A stretch of DNA of 64,000 bases. Origin: Lutibacter sp. A64 (GTDB lineage Bacteria; Bacteroidota; Bacteroidia; Flavobacteriales; Flavobacteriaceae). The stretch is from positions 2,250,001 through 2,314,000 of the forward strand of contig NZ_CP092487.1 of NCBI RefSeq assembly GCF_022429565.1, in the 5' to 3' direction. Below, piece after piece: positions 8,220-19,300 of this stretch; the first letter of the stretch is position 1, and each line of letters starts with the position of its first letter. The notes beneath the pieces were generated by a model that worked only from the letters and a program-made list of their open reading frames with translations, searched no databases and was not told the DNA's origin. The position numbers and the translations under genes are program-made.

Positions 8220-9530
8220 TCAATTAACTCTAAATGGAATATTAGCTGTTGCAGCATGTCCAAAACTATCTTCGGCATAAACAAACAACCTGTAAACACC
8301 ACTTTCTGGGGCTTTAAAAGTAACTTTTCCTTCCTCTATATTTTCAAAATTAATTTCAATTGCTTCTGGACGCTCTTCATAATCTCCTCCATCTCCTAAA
8401 TCTGTACTTTCTGGTAAAATTTCCCATTTATAATTTATAGGGTCATTTTCAAAATCATTAATTTTTAAAATAGCTTCATACGTTTTACCTTCTTCCAGAT
8501 TCACATTTTCATAAGCTGTGCTGCCATTTAAGGTAAATGATACTATTTGAGGAGTTCTATTTTCTGGCCATTTATTATTCCAAATTTTATGCATTACATC
8601 AACTGACTCTGATTCTTTTCCATCTTCAAAAAATATTCCATACCAGGTAGGCGTTCTTTCTTGCTTGTTTCCCCAAAGAAAAACATACGATCCAATACAT
8701 TGTAAAGTATCTGCTTCTATACCTCCTTTATATCTTTTTAAGTAATTTGCAGCTTTTAAAGTACTATTTTCTTCTATAGGAGCTCCCCATTCTGTTTTTG
8801 GCACTTCCCAATGTCCGGTTGCTCCCCATTCTGTAACCATATAAGGTTTTTCCCAACCAAATTCTTTTATAAGTTTCGGTAGATTAGGTAAATCGCCATA
8901 CATTTGAACAGATAATATATCGATATCCGTACATCTTTCTTTAATTAAAGAAATCTCTTTTTGTGAAATTCCGGCTAAAGTAGTAGTTGTTAAATGATTT
9001 GGATCTATTTCATGAATCATTTTAGAAATATCATTTACAGCATTCCAAACTTTAGGATTTGTAGCTCTTAAATTTAGTTCGTTTCCAATTGCCCAAATCA
9101 TTAAAGCAGGATGATCTTTTAGCTCTAAAACTTCCTTTCTAATATTTTCTAATTGTTCTTTTACAGCAACCTCATCATCATAATCAAATCCGTGACGTTC
9201 TCTGGCAACTTCAATACCCATAGTTACCATTAATCCATGTTTATAAGCTTCATCTAAAACCTCTTTACCACTTCTTTGTCCATTTTCTGTTCTCCAGGTT
9301 CTAAAAGAATTTCCGTTGTGTTTTGCCAACGCTTCAATATTACCAAACTCTAAACCTGCACCATCAATATAGAAAGGCTTATTGTTAACTAATAATTGAT
9401 ATTTACCATTTGTATTAGTTAATGTTACTTTTGCTGGTCCATCCATTGCTTCACTTTTATTTTTTGATTGCTCTGTTTTGCAACCATAAATTAATGAAAT
9501 ACAAAAAATAATTATTACTATATTTTTCAT
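8220..9530 (-). CDS. GH158-like endo-beta-1,3-glucanase lipoprotein (TIM barrel plus Ig-like domain)
   Basis: A lipoprotein (Cys17, LIYGC) with a TIM barrel at about residues 35-320 and a C-terminal Ig-like sandwich at about 330-436. The catalytic pair is clear: Glu151 in MIWAIGNELNLR (acid/base) and Glu234 in YMVTEWGATGHWEV (nucleophile). Automated annotation would call it GH2 TIM-barrel, but it lacks the GH2 jelly-roll domains. Its size, the short N-terminus and the single Ig-like C-terminal domain fit GH158, the family of a Bacteroides uniformis laminarinase. The 83-residue spacing of the two glutamates is the spacing I recall for that enzyme. It probably cleaves beta-1,3-glucan in or on the outer membrane. 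It starts 7 bp after the stop of the MFS gene and ends at a terminator. Confidence 0.7.
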   Translation of the reverse strand: MKNIVIIIFCISLIYGCKTEQSKNKSEAMDGPAKVTLTNTNGKYQLLVNNKPFYIDGAGLEFGNIEALAKHNGNSFRTWRTENGQRSGKEVLDEAYKHGLMVTMGIEVARERHGFDYDDEVAVKEQLENIRKEVLELKDHPALMIWAIGNELNLRATNPKVWNAVNDISKMIHEIDPNHLTTTTLAGISQKEISLIKERCTDIDILSVQMYGDLPNLPKLIKEFGWEKPYMVTEWGATGHWEVPKTEWGAPIEENSTLKAANYLKRYKGGIEADTLQCIGSYVFLWGNKQERTPTWYGIFFEDGKESESVDVMHKIWNNKWPENRTPQIVSFTLNGSTAYENVNLEEGKTYEAILKINDFENDPINYKWEILPESTDLGDGGDYEERPEAIEINFENIEEGKVTFKAPESGVYRLFVYAEDSFGHAATANIPFRVN

Positions 9531-9537
9531 TTTTTTA

Positions 9538-11052
9538 TTACGATCTAATTAATAATTCCTCTACTTCTTCTAATGTTTTCCCTTTTGTTTCAATTACAAA
9601 TTTTAATACAAATAACAATGCTAAAATTGCCATACCTGCATAAATTGCAAAAGTAACTGTTGGACCTAAATTGGTAAGTTCCCATGGGAAGAATTGTGTT
9701 ACAGTATAACTTACTAATGAATTAAAGAAACCTACTATTGAAATTGCAATTCCTTTTACGTTACCAGGGAAAATTTCTGATAACATTGTCCACATTACAG
9801 GTCCTAATGAAATTGCAAAAGCAGCTACATAAAGCAATATTGCAACTAATACTAAGGTTGCATTAATATTGATAAAGCTTTTTATTTCGTTTTGTTTAAA
9901 CTCTGTAAATTGAACTTCATTTAATAATGGCTCAACATTTTCAAACAACTCATTTTGAGACACAAATGAAAGTCCATTTAATTCTGTTAATGCAGTTTTA
10001 ATTTCTGGATTAGTAATTTCACCAATTGTTGCTTCATTAAAATTATATGTTGCTTCATTAAAAGCAAAAGTTGCCATTGACAAAGAAATTGCCATTGCAG
10101 AAGTACCAATTATTAAAAGTGGTTTTCTCCCTAATTTATCAATTAAATAAATAGCCACAAAAGTAAATACTAGATTTGTTAACCCAACAACTATTGCTTG
10201 TAAAAACGAAGCATCTGTACTTCCACCTGCTTGTTCAAAAATTGTTGGAGCATAATAAAATATAGCATTAATCCCTGTAATTTGTTGAAAAAATGCCAAT
10301 CCAAAAGCTATAATTACAATCACACGCATTCTTTTACTAAAGAAATCTGCATACGTTCCTTTTTCTTCTTTTTTATCAATACCTCTTTGTACCTCATCTA
10401 TTGTTTTTTGAGCAAACTCTTCACCTCCAATTTTTATTAAAGTACTTTTAGCAACAGCAACTTTCCCCAATTTTTGAATTAACCAACGTGGACTTTTCGG
10501 TATAAAAAACAGCGCTAAAAAGTAAATAACAGCTGGTATCGCTTCTACTCCTAGCATCCATCTCCAACTTTCAATTTCTATATCTTTTAAAAAATAATTA
10601 GAAAAATAAGCAACAGAAATACCTAAAACTATATTTAATTGATTTAATGAAACCAAACTACCTCTTAATTTTGGTGGTGCAATTTCAGCTATATAAATTG
10701 GTGCAATTAAAATAGCTCCTCCAACACCAACACCTCCAATTATTCTAGCAATAACAAATGAGATATAATTTGTTGCAAATGCAGACCACAATGCTGATAC
10801 TGTAAATAATAAGGCTGTTAAAATTAATATTGTTTTTCTACCAAATTTATCGCTTAATGGGCCTGCTGTAATATTACCAGCCATGGCACCAAAAATCACA
10901 CATCCAACAGAAAAACCAAGTTCCCAGTCAGTCATTTCAAAGTAAGTTCTTATACCGCTTACTGCTCCTGAAATTACTGCACTATCGAAACCTAATAAGA
11001 AGCCTCCCATGGCTACAATTAAACTTATTGATATTGTATATAATTTATTCAT
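9538..11052 (-). CDS. MFS sugar porter (XylE/GLUT-like), inner membrane
   Basis: A 504-residue, 12-helix transporter of the sugar porter family. Signatures visible are DKFGRK after helix 2, PKSPRWL in the central loop, QQITGINAIFYYAPTIF in helix 7 and DKLGRKPL between helices 8 and 9. It would bring glucose or short beta-glucosides from periplasm to cytoplasm by proton symport. Between helices 9 and 10 there is an extra hydrophilic stretch of about 65 residues (roughly 335-395), predicted to face the periplasm and much longer than in XylE. The gene lies between GH30 and the GH158-like gene in the laminarin operon, which fixes its role as the uptake step of that pathway. Confidence 0.88.
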   Translation of the reverse strand: MNKLYTISISLIVAMGGFLLGFDSAVISGAVSGIRTYFEMTDWELGFSVGCVIFGAMAGNITAGPLSDKFGRKTILILTALLFTVSALWSAFATNYISFVIARIIGGVGVGGAILIAPIYIAEIAPPKLRGSLVSLNQLNIVLGISVAYFSNYFLKDIEIESWRWMLGVEAIPAVIYFLALFFIPKSPRWLIQKLGKVAVAKSTLIKIGGEEFAQKTIDEVQRGIDKKEEKGTYADFFSKRMRVIVIIAFGLAFFQQITGINAIFYYAPTIFEQAGGSTDASFLQAIVVGLTNLVFTFVAIYLIDKLGRKPLLIIGTSAMAISLSMATFAFNEATYNFNEATIGEITNPEIKTALTELNGLSFVSQNELFENVEPLLNEVQFTEFKQNEIKSFININATLVLVAILLYVAAFAISLGPVMWTMLSEIFPGNVKGIAISIVGFFNSLVSYTVTQFFPWELTNLGPTVTFAIYAGMAILALLFVLKFVIETKGKTLEEVEELLIRS

Positions 11053-11097
11053 AATTAATAGTATTAGTTAGTTTTAGGCATTGAGGTAAGCTTAAAT

Positions 11098-12585
11098 TTA
11101 TTTCAACAATAATGTTTCTATAGCATGTGCAGGCATATCTAATGTCGCGGTTTTTGAACCAATAGTTACTGTATAAGTTAAAGGTTCGCTACTTTGGTTC
11201 ATAGCAACAATAACAATACTTTTATCTTTATTTATAAATGCCGTAGTTAATAATTTGTTTGCACTAGACACACTAGAAATTCTTTTGGCTCCTGGTCTAA
11301 TAAATTTTGAGAAATGACCAATATAATAGTATGAATTTGTAAAGTTAAGTTCACCTGTTCTAGTATCTCCATGGACTGGAGAAAAACATAAATTACCTAC
11401 ATGGTTTGGGCCTCCTGTTTCATCTAATAAAATATTCCAATCAGTCCAAGCAACAGTTCCATTATTAAAATCGTTGATCATTGATTTCCCATAACGTTCT
11501 GCTAATTTTGGATCTTCATTTACAATTCTACTTAAATTATAAGACTCTGTACAACCTTCTGTAAATATTAGATTTTTATCAGGATATGCCTCATGAACTT
11601 TAGCTACATTATCAAACATTGGAACTCCATCTTTCCAATCTTCATACCAATGAAAACCAATACCCCAGACATATTTTGAAGCATCTGGATCATTTAAAAT
11701 AGTACTTGCTCTTTGAAATATTAAATCACGGTTATGATCCCAAACAATAATTTTTTTATCTCCTAAACCTTCATTTTCCAATGTTGGGCCTAAATGATTT
11801 TTCAAGAAATCACGTTCTTCTTCAGCTGTATAAATACAAGACTCCCAAATTTGAGTTGCCATTGGTTCATTCTGAATTGTTAATCCCCAAATTGGAACTC
11901 CTTCTTTTTCATAAGCTTTTATAAATTTAGCATAATATTTTGCCCATGATGCTGCAAACTCAGGTTTAAGTTTTCCACCATTTAACATATTATTATTTGT
12001 TTTCATAAAGGCTGGCGGACTCCAAGGACTCACATACATTTTTAATTTTCCTCCTGCTGCTGCAATTGCAGATTTAATAAATGGTAATCTAAATTCTTTA
12101 TCGTGATCAATATTAAAGGTTTTTAGTTCAGCATCACCCTCTTCAATATATGTATAGCTTTCACTACCAAAATCACTACTATGTATAGTTGTTCTAGATA
12201 AAGAATATCCTATACCTTTATCTATACTGTAATAAGCTTCTAAAAATTTTGCCTGATTTTCTTTAGTTAATTTATAAAATGTTTCTGCTGCTGCATCTGT
12301 TAGTGATGCTCCAATACCTACAAAAGTTTGAAATTGTTTAGTAGGATCTACTAAAATAGAAGATTCTGTTTCTAAAGGTTGTTTAAACTCTGAAAATTCA
12401 ATAGTACCAGTTGGTGTTAATTTAAATTCTGAATTATGAGCACTTGTAAATACTTGTAGTGTATTACCGTATTCTGTTATTTCTTCAGTTTCTATTTCTT
12501 TTACTGCAGCAGATTTTGTATTCTCTTTTTGAACGCATGCAGATAACCAAGTTATCAACGTAAATGCTATAAATAATTTTCTCAT
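11098..12585 (-). CDS. GH30 beta-glucosidase/beta-1,6-glucanase lipoprotein
   Basis: A lipoprotein (Cys17, LSAC) with a (beta/alpha)8 barrel and the GH30 side beta-domain at the C-terminus. It carries GIGASLTDAAAETFYKL near the start, YVSPWSPPAFMK (184-195), the acid/base Glu240 in LTIQNEPMATQIWESC and the nucleophile Glu343 in LIFTEGCTESY. Flavobacterial GH30 enzymes beside GH16 in laminarin loci remove beta-1,6-linked glucose branches so that endo-beta-1,3-glucanases can proceed. Whether this one is exo-acting or an endo-beta-1,6-glucanase cannot be told by eye. It lies 30 bp downstream of GH16, clearly in the same operon. Confidence 0.9.
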   Translation of the reverse strand: MRKLFIAFTLITWLSACVQKENTKSAAVKEIETEEITEYGNTLQVFTSAHNSEFKLTPTGTIEFSEFKQPLETESSILVDPTKQFQTFVGIGASLTDAAAETFYKLTKENQAKFLEAYYSIDKGIGYSLSRTTIHSSDFGSESYTYIEEGDAELKTFNIDHDKEFRLPFIKSAIAAAGGKLKMYVSPWSPPAFMKTNNNMLNGGKLKPEFAASWAKYYAKFIKAYEKEGVPIWGLTIQNEPMATQIWESCIYTAEEERDFLKNHLGPTLENEGLGDKKIIVWDHNRDLIFQRASTILNDPDASKYVWGIGFHWYEDWKDGVPMFDNVAKVHEAYPDKNLIFTEGCTESYNLSRIVNEDPKLAERYGKSMINDFNNGTVAWTDWNILLDETGGPNHVGNLCFSPVHGDTRTGELNFTNSYYYIGHFSKFIRPGAKRISSVSSANKLLTTAFINKDKSIVIVAMNQSSEPLTYTVTIGSKTATLDMPAHAIETLLLK

Positions 12586-12615
12586 TACTATATTTTCTAT
12601 TTTTTATACTTAATT

Positions 12616-13734
12616 TTATTGATAAACCCTTACATAATCTATTAACATACTAGATTCTGTAAAATCTGGATCTATCTCGAACCAACTCCCTCCCATAGCT
12701 ACATTTAATATTATAAATTGATCGGCTGTAAATGGCCAAGTTTTATCGTTTTTTGTAGCTGGATTGTATGTATAAGTTACTTTATCATCAACTGAAAAAA
12801 CAATTTCTTCATCGTCCCACTCTACAATATATACATGAAATTCATTAGAAACATCTTCCAATAATTGTGCGCCATGATTGGTTGTATTCCCATAGCTAGA
12901 TGGTGTGTGCAAAGCACTTTGTACCGTACCATGGTTGTGTCCCCAATGCTCCATTATATCAATTTCACCACAAGCGGGCCAACCTACCGTATCTATATTA
13001 GCTCCTAGCATCCAAATTGCTGGCCAAGTTCCACTACCAAATGGCAACTTTGCTCTTACTTCTACTCTTCCATAAGTAAACTCAAATTTATCTTGAGTTA
13101 ACATACGGGCTGAAGTATATTTTTCACCTTCATAATCTTCTTTAATTGCAGTAATTTTCAAAAAACCATCTTCAACAATAACATTTTCAGCTCTATCTGT
13201 ATAATATTCTTTTTCACCGTTTCCCCAACCATTATCTCCAGTTCCAATATTATACCCCCATTTAGAATCGTCTGGACTTCCATCAATATCAAATTCATCA
13301 AAGAAAATCAAATTATCAAATGGTGCACGCTGTACTGTTATTTTAATTTGTTGAAATGTATTTATAGTATCACCTGTTTTAGAAAAAGCAATTACTGAAA
13401 CAATATAATTATTTGTACCTCTATCGGTATACTGATACTCTACAGAGCCTGATGTATTGGTAATTTCATCTCCATTACCAAATTTAAATTCATATTTTAT
13501 GGCATCTGTGGCAGAAGCTGTACAATAAACAACTCCCGTACCATCACCGTTAGGATTTTCTGAATCTAAACCAACAATATCGATAGTTAATAAAAGATTT
13601 GAAGGAGTGATAACTTCAGGATCTATTACAGAATCAAGAGAGCTATCATCTCCTTCACTTCCACAAGAAATAATAATTATCAGTATTAATCCTACTAAAA
13701 CATTTAACTTACTATTTTTAATAAAGTCTAACAT
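12616..13734 (-). CDS. GH16 laminarinase lipoprotein with PKD domain
   Basis: A surface or periplasmic endo-beta-1,3-glucanase. The signal ends at Cys24 (IISC) and is followed by acidic residues (GSEGDDSSLD). A PKD/Ig-like domain spans about 45-135 and the GH16 jelly roll about 142-372. The catalytic signature GEIDIMEHWG places the nucleophile at Glu257, the assisting Asp at 259 and the acid/base at Glu262; the extra Met of the beta-bulge form is typical of laminarinases. GTWPAIWML and the terminal MLIDYVRVYQ are also standard. It likely makes the oligosaccharides taken up by the SusC/D pair encoded upstream in this operon. Confidence 0.93.
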   Translation of the reverse strand: MLDFIKNSKLNVLVGLILIIIISCGSEGDDSSLDSVIDPEVITPSNLLLTIDIVGLDSENPNGDGTGVVYCTASATDAIKYEFKFGNGDEITNTSGSVEYQYTDRGTNNYIVSVIAFSKTGDTINTFQQIKITVQRAPFDNLIFFDEFDIDGSPDDSKWGYNIGTGDNGWGNGEKEYYTDRAENVIVEDGFLKITAIKEDYEGEKYTSARMLTQDKFEFTYGRVEVRAKLPFGSGTWPAIWMLGANIDTVGWPACGEIDIMEHWGHNHGTVQSALHTPSSYGNTTNHGAQLLEDVSNEFHVYIVEWDDEEIVFSVDDKVTYTYNPATKNDKTWPFTADQFIILNVAMGGSWFEIDPDFTESSMLIDYVRVYQ

Positions 13735-13820
13735 GTTAACTAATTTATTAGATACTATTAAAGAGTTAAAACAACTGTTTTTAGAAAACTCGATAATTAA
13801 TTATTCTTCTATTTTAATAT

Positions 13821-14621
13821 TTATTCAGCTTTAAAAACCCAAGTCCAACCAGTACCACCAGCATTGTTAGATAAATACAGTACCATTTGATCTTCTGTTA
13901 ATGAAACTATATCGTAAATTCCTTCTGGATTTCCTCTTGGTTCTTCAGCTCCTAATATATTACTACCTATTATTTGTAATTTCTGATTTGCAACATCTAA
14001 TACAAAGCTACCTGCTTCACCTGTTCCTGAAGAAGCATCTGCATAATAAGTAAAGTTAGCTGCTCCATCTAAATCGAAATGCATTTTACCTGCTGCATCT
14101 ACAGGCGGACAACAATCTCCTCCTGCATTCCACCAAGCACCCCAAGCGCCATCTTTATTTCCTGGAGCAGACATAAACCACCACATTCTACCATCTGGAT
14201 TTGGACCTCCATCAAACACCCAAGTTTTTCCTCCAACTGTATCTTCACTTACCAAATTATACCAATCGTGATCTAATTCGTGATCTAATTGATCTACTTG
14301 AACATCTATAGTTTTTGTAAAAAACTCTTTTCCTAATGTACCTGTAAACGTAAAAGTAGCAGTTCCTGGTATTGGATAAACAAATGTAATTTTATCTGTT
14401 AGTGCTTGACCTAAATTATAATCCCAATATCCATTAATACCTGGAGTTACAAGATCTAAAGTAATTTCATTTCCACCTGGAGTACTCTGTGTAGCTGAAA
14501 GTTCCACTCCGGCAACATCTGTAGTATTTTCCAGTACATCTTCGTCAACTATTGGTTCACAAGCTGTTAATATCAACAGCAGTGAAGCAATAAAAAAACC
14601 TATTATTTTATTAATTTTCAT
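13821..14621 (-). CDS. SusE-position surface lipoprotein of the laminarin locus, likely glycan binding
   Basis: A 266-residue lipoprotein (Cys21, LILTAC) with acidic residues close behind it (EPIVDEDVLE), typical of surface export. An N-terminal PKD-like sandwich (about 35-115) is followed by a tryptophan- and glycine-rich beta domain (about 120-266; examples are RMWWFMSAPGNKDGAWGAWW and GGTGWTWVF). The aromatic clusters suggest flat binding surfaces for beta-glucan. The position directly after SusD is where SusE/F-type surface glycan-binding proteins are encoded. No enzyme motif is seen. The binding function is inferred from position and composition. Confidence 0.72.
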   Translation of the reverse strand: MKINKIIGFFIASLLLILTACEPIVDEDVLENTTDVAGVELSATQSTPGGNEITLDLVTPGINGYWDYNLGQALTDKITFVYPIPGTATFTFTGTLGKEFFTKTIDVQVDQLDHELDHDWYNLVSEDTVGGKTWVFDGGPNPDGRMWWFMSAPGNKDGAWGAWWNAGGDCCPPVDAAGKMHFDLDGAANFTYYADASSGTGEAGSFVLDVANQKLQIIGSNILGAEEPRGNPEGIYDIVSLTEDQMVLYLSNNAGGTGWTWVFKAE

Positions 14622-14648
14622 ATTTTTAAGTTTATAAGTTTATAATTA

Positions 14649-16358
14649 TTACCAGCCTGGGTTTTGTTGGTAAACTCCATTACTTAAACGTACTTCCGTT
14701 TCTGGTATTGGAACCAATCCTTTTGTTTCTGATCTATAATTTACACTATAGGTCGCTGGAATCCCTGAATTGGTAACATCTATAGTACCATTAAAAGCAG
14801 TTTCTACATCTCCCCATCTTACAAGGTCGAACCAACGTAAACCTTCAAATGCTAATTCGTGTAAACGTTCTTGTTTTATAGCATCTAATGAATATCCTAC
14901 TGCTGGTAAACCTGCTCTTGCTCTCACTGCATTCATACCATCAGCTGTTCCTGTAATTTCTGAGTGCATTAATAATACATCAGCAAAACGCATAAATATA
15001 AAGTCTTGAGCGTGCATTAATTGCATATCTGTGTTTGACCAATCGTATAATTGTACAAACATACCTACTACAGTTCCTTCCTCATCTGGATATTGGATAG
15101 ATGAATACTTCTTATTAAATAAGCCTGTTTCGTGATCTCCCTTACCAGCTTCATAAGCTGCTGTTCCTTGGGTTGTATCTCTTGGATCTAATATTGATCC
15201 TTGTTTTCTAGGATCTGCATCATCCCAATTGTTATATAATGTTGGATTTACTGTACACCATCCCCAACCTTGACCAAAAGGAGTCATTGAATTATCTCTT
15301 ATTCCTGAGTATAAAACATATCTATTTGTATAACTGTTTCCATTACTCCAACCCCAATCTCCAAATGAAAATCTTTGCACAAACATTGTTTCATAATTTC
15401 CTGTACCAAAAGTTGGTGAGTGACCATCTTGACCTACCCAAGATAGACCTTCAGTTTCAGCCCAAGGTAAAACAGTACTTCCTGCAGATTGATTTACATA
15501 AGAATATGGCCATAAATTTCTAAAATCACTTGCTAAAGCATAACCGCTATTTTGAATACAATCCTCTAAATATGCTGATACATCTGATGCACTTAATGAA
15601 CCTCCATCTGCTAATGGTAAATCGCTTGTAGCTTGCCCTTCTATGTTGGTCATATAACCTGTATAGTACAAGTAAGCTCTTCCTAAATATGCTTGTGCCA
15701 CCCATTTATTAGCGTGTCCATACTCTGATGTAGGAATTTCCGTAAATGATTTATCAGGCATAGTTTCTATTGCTAACTTTAAATCTGATGCTATTTGAGC
15801 ATAAGTTTCTGTATAAGTAGCTCTTGCTACATCTTTTGGATCATCGATTGCTATAATTAAAGGTACTCCTCCAAAAAACTTAGCCAATCTGAAGTAAAAG
15901 AAAGCTCTCATAAACAAAGCTTCTCCAATAGCTTGATTTTTAAATTCTTCTGCTTCTTCTGTACTAGCAAAAAATGTAGAAAAATCAGCTGTAGCAGTTT
16001 TTTCAATTATGGCATTAGCTCTTGCAATACCGTTATAAGATTGTGTCCACATATCTCTATACGTATCTTCATCAGGATCTTCGAAATTATCAACATATTT
16101 TGCTGATTTATCGTCTGGTCCCCCACCTCCTAACATCATATCTGATAATAGATTGGCAGCTACAGTTTCTTCACTATGAACACCAGGTGTATAAATTGCA
16201 TTATATACTCCAGCCATAGCTTCTTCAATATCTGTTGGTGTGCTATAATAAGTATCTAAACTTTTACCGTAAAGGTTATCAGTATCTAGAAACTTATCAC
16301 CACAACTTGTTGTAATAACCATTGTGACAATAGCTATAAAATATTTTAGTTTTTTCAT
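14649..16358 (-). CDS. SusD/RagB-type glycan-binding lipoprotein (laminarin locus)
   Basis: A SusD-family protein of 569 residues with a lipobox Cys19 (TTSC). The N-terminal tetratricopeptide-like half carries the expected AIGEALFMRAFFYFRLAKFFGGVPL stretch (residues about 143-167 region) and the C-terminus ends in the family's LRWFDLVRWGDVE and VPIPETEVRLSNGVYQQNPGW segments. It forms the lid on the SusC barrel and captures oligosaccharide at the cell surface. The gene begins 19 bp after the stop of its SusC partner. Confidence 0.93.
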   Translation of the reverse strand: MKKLKYFIAIVTMVITTSCGDKFLDTDNLYGKSLDTYYSTPTDIEEAMAGVYNAIYTPGVHSEETVAANLLSDMMLGGGGPDDKSAKYVDNFEDPDEDTYRDMWTQSYNGIARANAIIEKTATADFSTFFASTEEAEEFKNQAIGEALFMRAFFYFRLAKFFGGVPLIIAIDDPKDVARATYTETYAQIASDLKLAIETMPDKSFTEIPTSEYGHANKWVAQAYLGRAYLYYTGYMTNIEGQATSDLPLADGGSLSASDVSAYLEDCIQNSGYALASDFRNLWPYSYVNQSAGSTVLPWAETEGLSWVGQDGHSPTFGTGNYETMFVQRFSFGDWGWSNGNSYTNRYVLYSGIRDNSMTPFGQGWGWCTVNPTLYNNWDDADPRKQGSILDPRDTTQGTAAYEAGKGDHETGLFNKKYSSIQYPDEEGTVVGMFVQLYDWSNTDMQLMHAQDFIFMRFADVLLMHSEITGTADGMNAVRARAGLPAVGYSLDAIKQERLHELAFEGLRWFDLVRWGDVETAFNGTIDVTNSGIPATYSVNYRSETKGLVPIPETEVRLSNGVYQQNPGW

Positions 16359-16377
16359 AATTTACTTTATTTAAATT

Positions 16378-19300
16378 TTAAAAATCAAGACTTAGTCCAA
16401 ACATTACTGTTCTAGATTGTGGATATAATCCTAAGTCTATTCCTGATGCCCAATCTGAATCATGTCCAAATCTAACTTCTGGATCCATTCCATCATATTT
16501 AGTGAATGTATATAAGTTGCTTATTGCTGCATATACTTTTAAGTTTGTAATTGCTGCATAATCCTCAAACATATCTCCAAACTCATAACCTACTGTTAAG
16601 TTGTTAATTCTTAAATAATCTGCATCGTGTATAAAAATATCTGAAATTAAATTTGTATTTCTATTTGATGTAGAACTTAAACGTGGTAATGTATTTGAAG
16701 TTCCTTCACCATGCCAACGATCAAAAATATCTGAAGTGTAGTTTTGATCAAAACGGTCAGCAAAAGAACGGTATGATTGCATTACTTGCATTCCAAATTT
16801 TCCTGAGAAAGTAACATTTGCATATACTTTTTTGTAAGATGCATTTAATTGTAATCCCATTTCAAAATCTGGATTTGGATTTCCTATGTAGGTTTTATCT
16901 CCTTCATCTATAACACCATCTTGATTTAAATCTACAAAACGGACATCTCCTGGGCGTTGATCTGCAAAATATGGATCACCGCTTGGTGTAACATAAGCAT
17001 CTACTTCATCTTGATTTTGTAAAATACCATCTGTTGTATATCCGTAGAAAAAACCTATTGGTTGACCTACTTCTACTCTTGATACAGCTGCAGTACCTTG
17101 AGATAATACACTACTTGATCCTTGTATTATTCCATCTGAATTTGCAATTCTTGTTACTTCATTTTTATTATGAGCTCCCGTTAATGTAACTCCATAATTA
17201 AAATCCCCTAAATTCTCTTTCCAATTTAATACAAGCTCAATACCCGTATTTTCAACGTCTCCTCCATTTACAAAAGGTGGGTTAGCACCTGAAGTTCCTA
17301 AAATTGGTGATTCTAACAACCAGTCTTTTGTTGTTTTTTTATACCAATCAAATGTTACTCCTAATCTCGAGTCAAAAAATTCTGTATCAAAACCAATATT
17401 TAATTGTTCTGATGTTTCCCATTTCACATCTGGATTTGTTACACGTTCTGGGTAAGATGTTACCCCTGATACTGGTTTAGTATCTCCAAAGAAATATCCT
17501 GGAAAAACATACGCAATTTGAGATGAGTAAATAAAATTTGGAATGGATTGATTACCATTTTGCCCCCAACTTACACGAAGCTTAGCAAAATCTAATGCAT
17601 CTACTTTATCTTCCATAAAGTCTTCACTTGTTAAAACCCAACCTGCTGATACTGATGGGAAAGTACCCCATCTGTTTCCTTCAGCGAAATTAGAAGATCC
17701 ATCTGCACGAACTGTTGCTGAGAATAAATATTTTTCTTTGTAATCATATTGTGCTCTTGCGATATACGATAATAATCCTCCACCACCTGCGGCCCAATCT
17801 GCACCCCAAGTATTAATTTCATTAATAGAAGAAGGACTCTCTGTGTTATTTATATAAGCATAGTTTGGATCTCCTGGAAATAATAAATTACTTCTTGAAC
17901 CACCAACTTCAGTATTTAACTGATTTTTATACAACTCAGTACCTACTAAAACATTTAATTTGTGATCTCCAAATTGACGATCATAAGATGCTGTGGTAGT
18001 CCAAGTCCAATTACTTCCTAAGTATTGACTTTGTGAAGCTCCATCTATTTTGTCTTCATACAATAAACCTAAACCATAAGTTGGATTCATTGATCTGCTG
18101 TGTCCAAACCAAGAATCAATACCGTAAGAAGTTCTTATTTTTAAATCTTTTATTGGTTCTATTTCTAAATATACATTTCCAATAATTTTATTTGATTTAC
18201 TATAATTATAGTTTGATCTGTAATACATAACCGCCAATGGGTTTGTTTGATCATTTGCCAATCCGTCTAATGATGGGCTAAATCCAAATGGGTCAATATT
18301 ACTATCTATAGATTGTTGCCAATAAGCAGGTTGTAATGGATTATGCACTAATGCATTATGCAAGTCATTATAATAAATATTTCCTGTAGCTACTGCTCTA
18401 TTTTTTGTATTGGTATAAGTAAAGTTTTCTCCTATAGTAATAATATTATGTTCATCATTTTTTTTCAATACCATTTCTGTATTTAACCTTGTTGTGAATC
18501 TCTCAAATCCAGCATCTATAATATCACCACCAATAACTCCTTCTTGATCTAAATATGAAGCTCCTAATGAATACGTCATATTATCAGTACCTCCTGTTAT
18601 ATTAATAGCATGACTTTGTATTATTGCATCTTCTTTAGTCATTTCATCTACCCAATTGGTTCCTTCCCAACCATTTTCTAGGTCGTTCCAAATTTCTTCT
18701 CCATATTGAGTTCCTAAACCTGGATAATTTGAATTTAACCAAGCGTTATTTTTTAAAATTGCCTCCCAATCGTTTGGTTCTAAACCATCATTTACACGAC
18801 CTTCATCCATTATGTACATATATTCTTGTGCATTTAATGGATCTAAGTTTTTGTAAGTATTTTGAATTCCATAATAAGTATCGTAACTAATTTTTGCAGG
18901 ACTTCCTTTACGTCCTTTAATAGTAGTTACTAACACTACTCCGTTGGCAGCACGTGATCCATAAATTGCAGCAGATGCTGCATCTTTTAAAACATCAATA
19001 GATTGAATATCTGATGAGTTTAAATAATCAATATCACCTACAGCAACTCCATCAACAATGTACAAAGGATTAGAATTACCAATAGTACCTAATCCACGAA
19101 TGGTTACTTTTGTACCTGCTCCAGGTTGACCATCGTTTCTAGTAATACTAACTCCGGCTGTTGTTCCTTGTAATGCCTCCATAGCTGTTCCAGTATTTAA
19201 AGAAGCAATATCTTCTCCTTTTACATTAACACCAGCTCCGGTTATTAAGGTTTTCTTTTGAACTCCGTAACCTACTACGACTACTTCGTCTAAACTTTGT

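Noticed and set aside
14770..15009. A 79-codon plus-strand frame
   Set aside because: It is fully antisense to the SusD gene and has no recognisable features.
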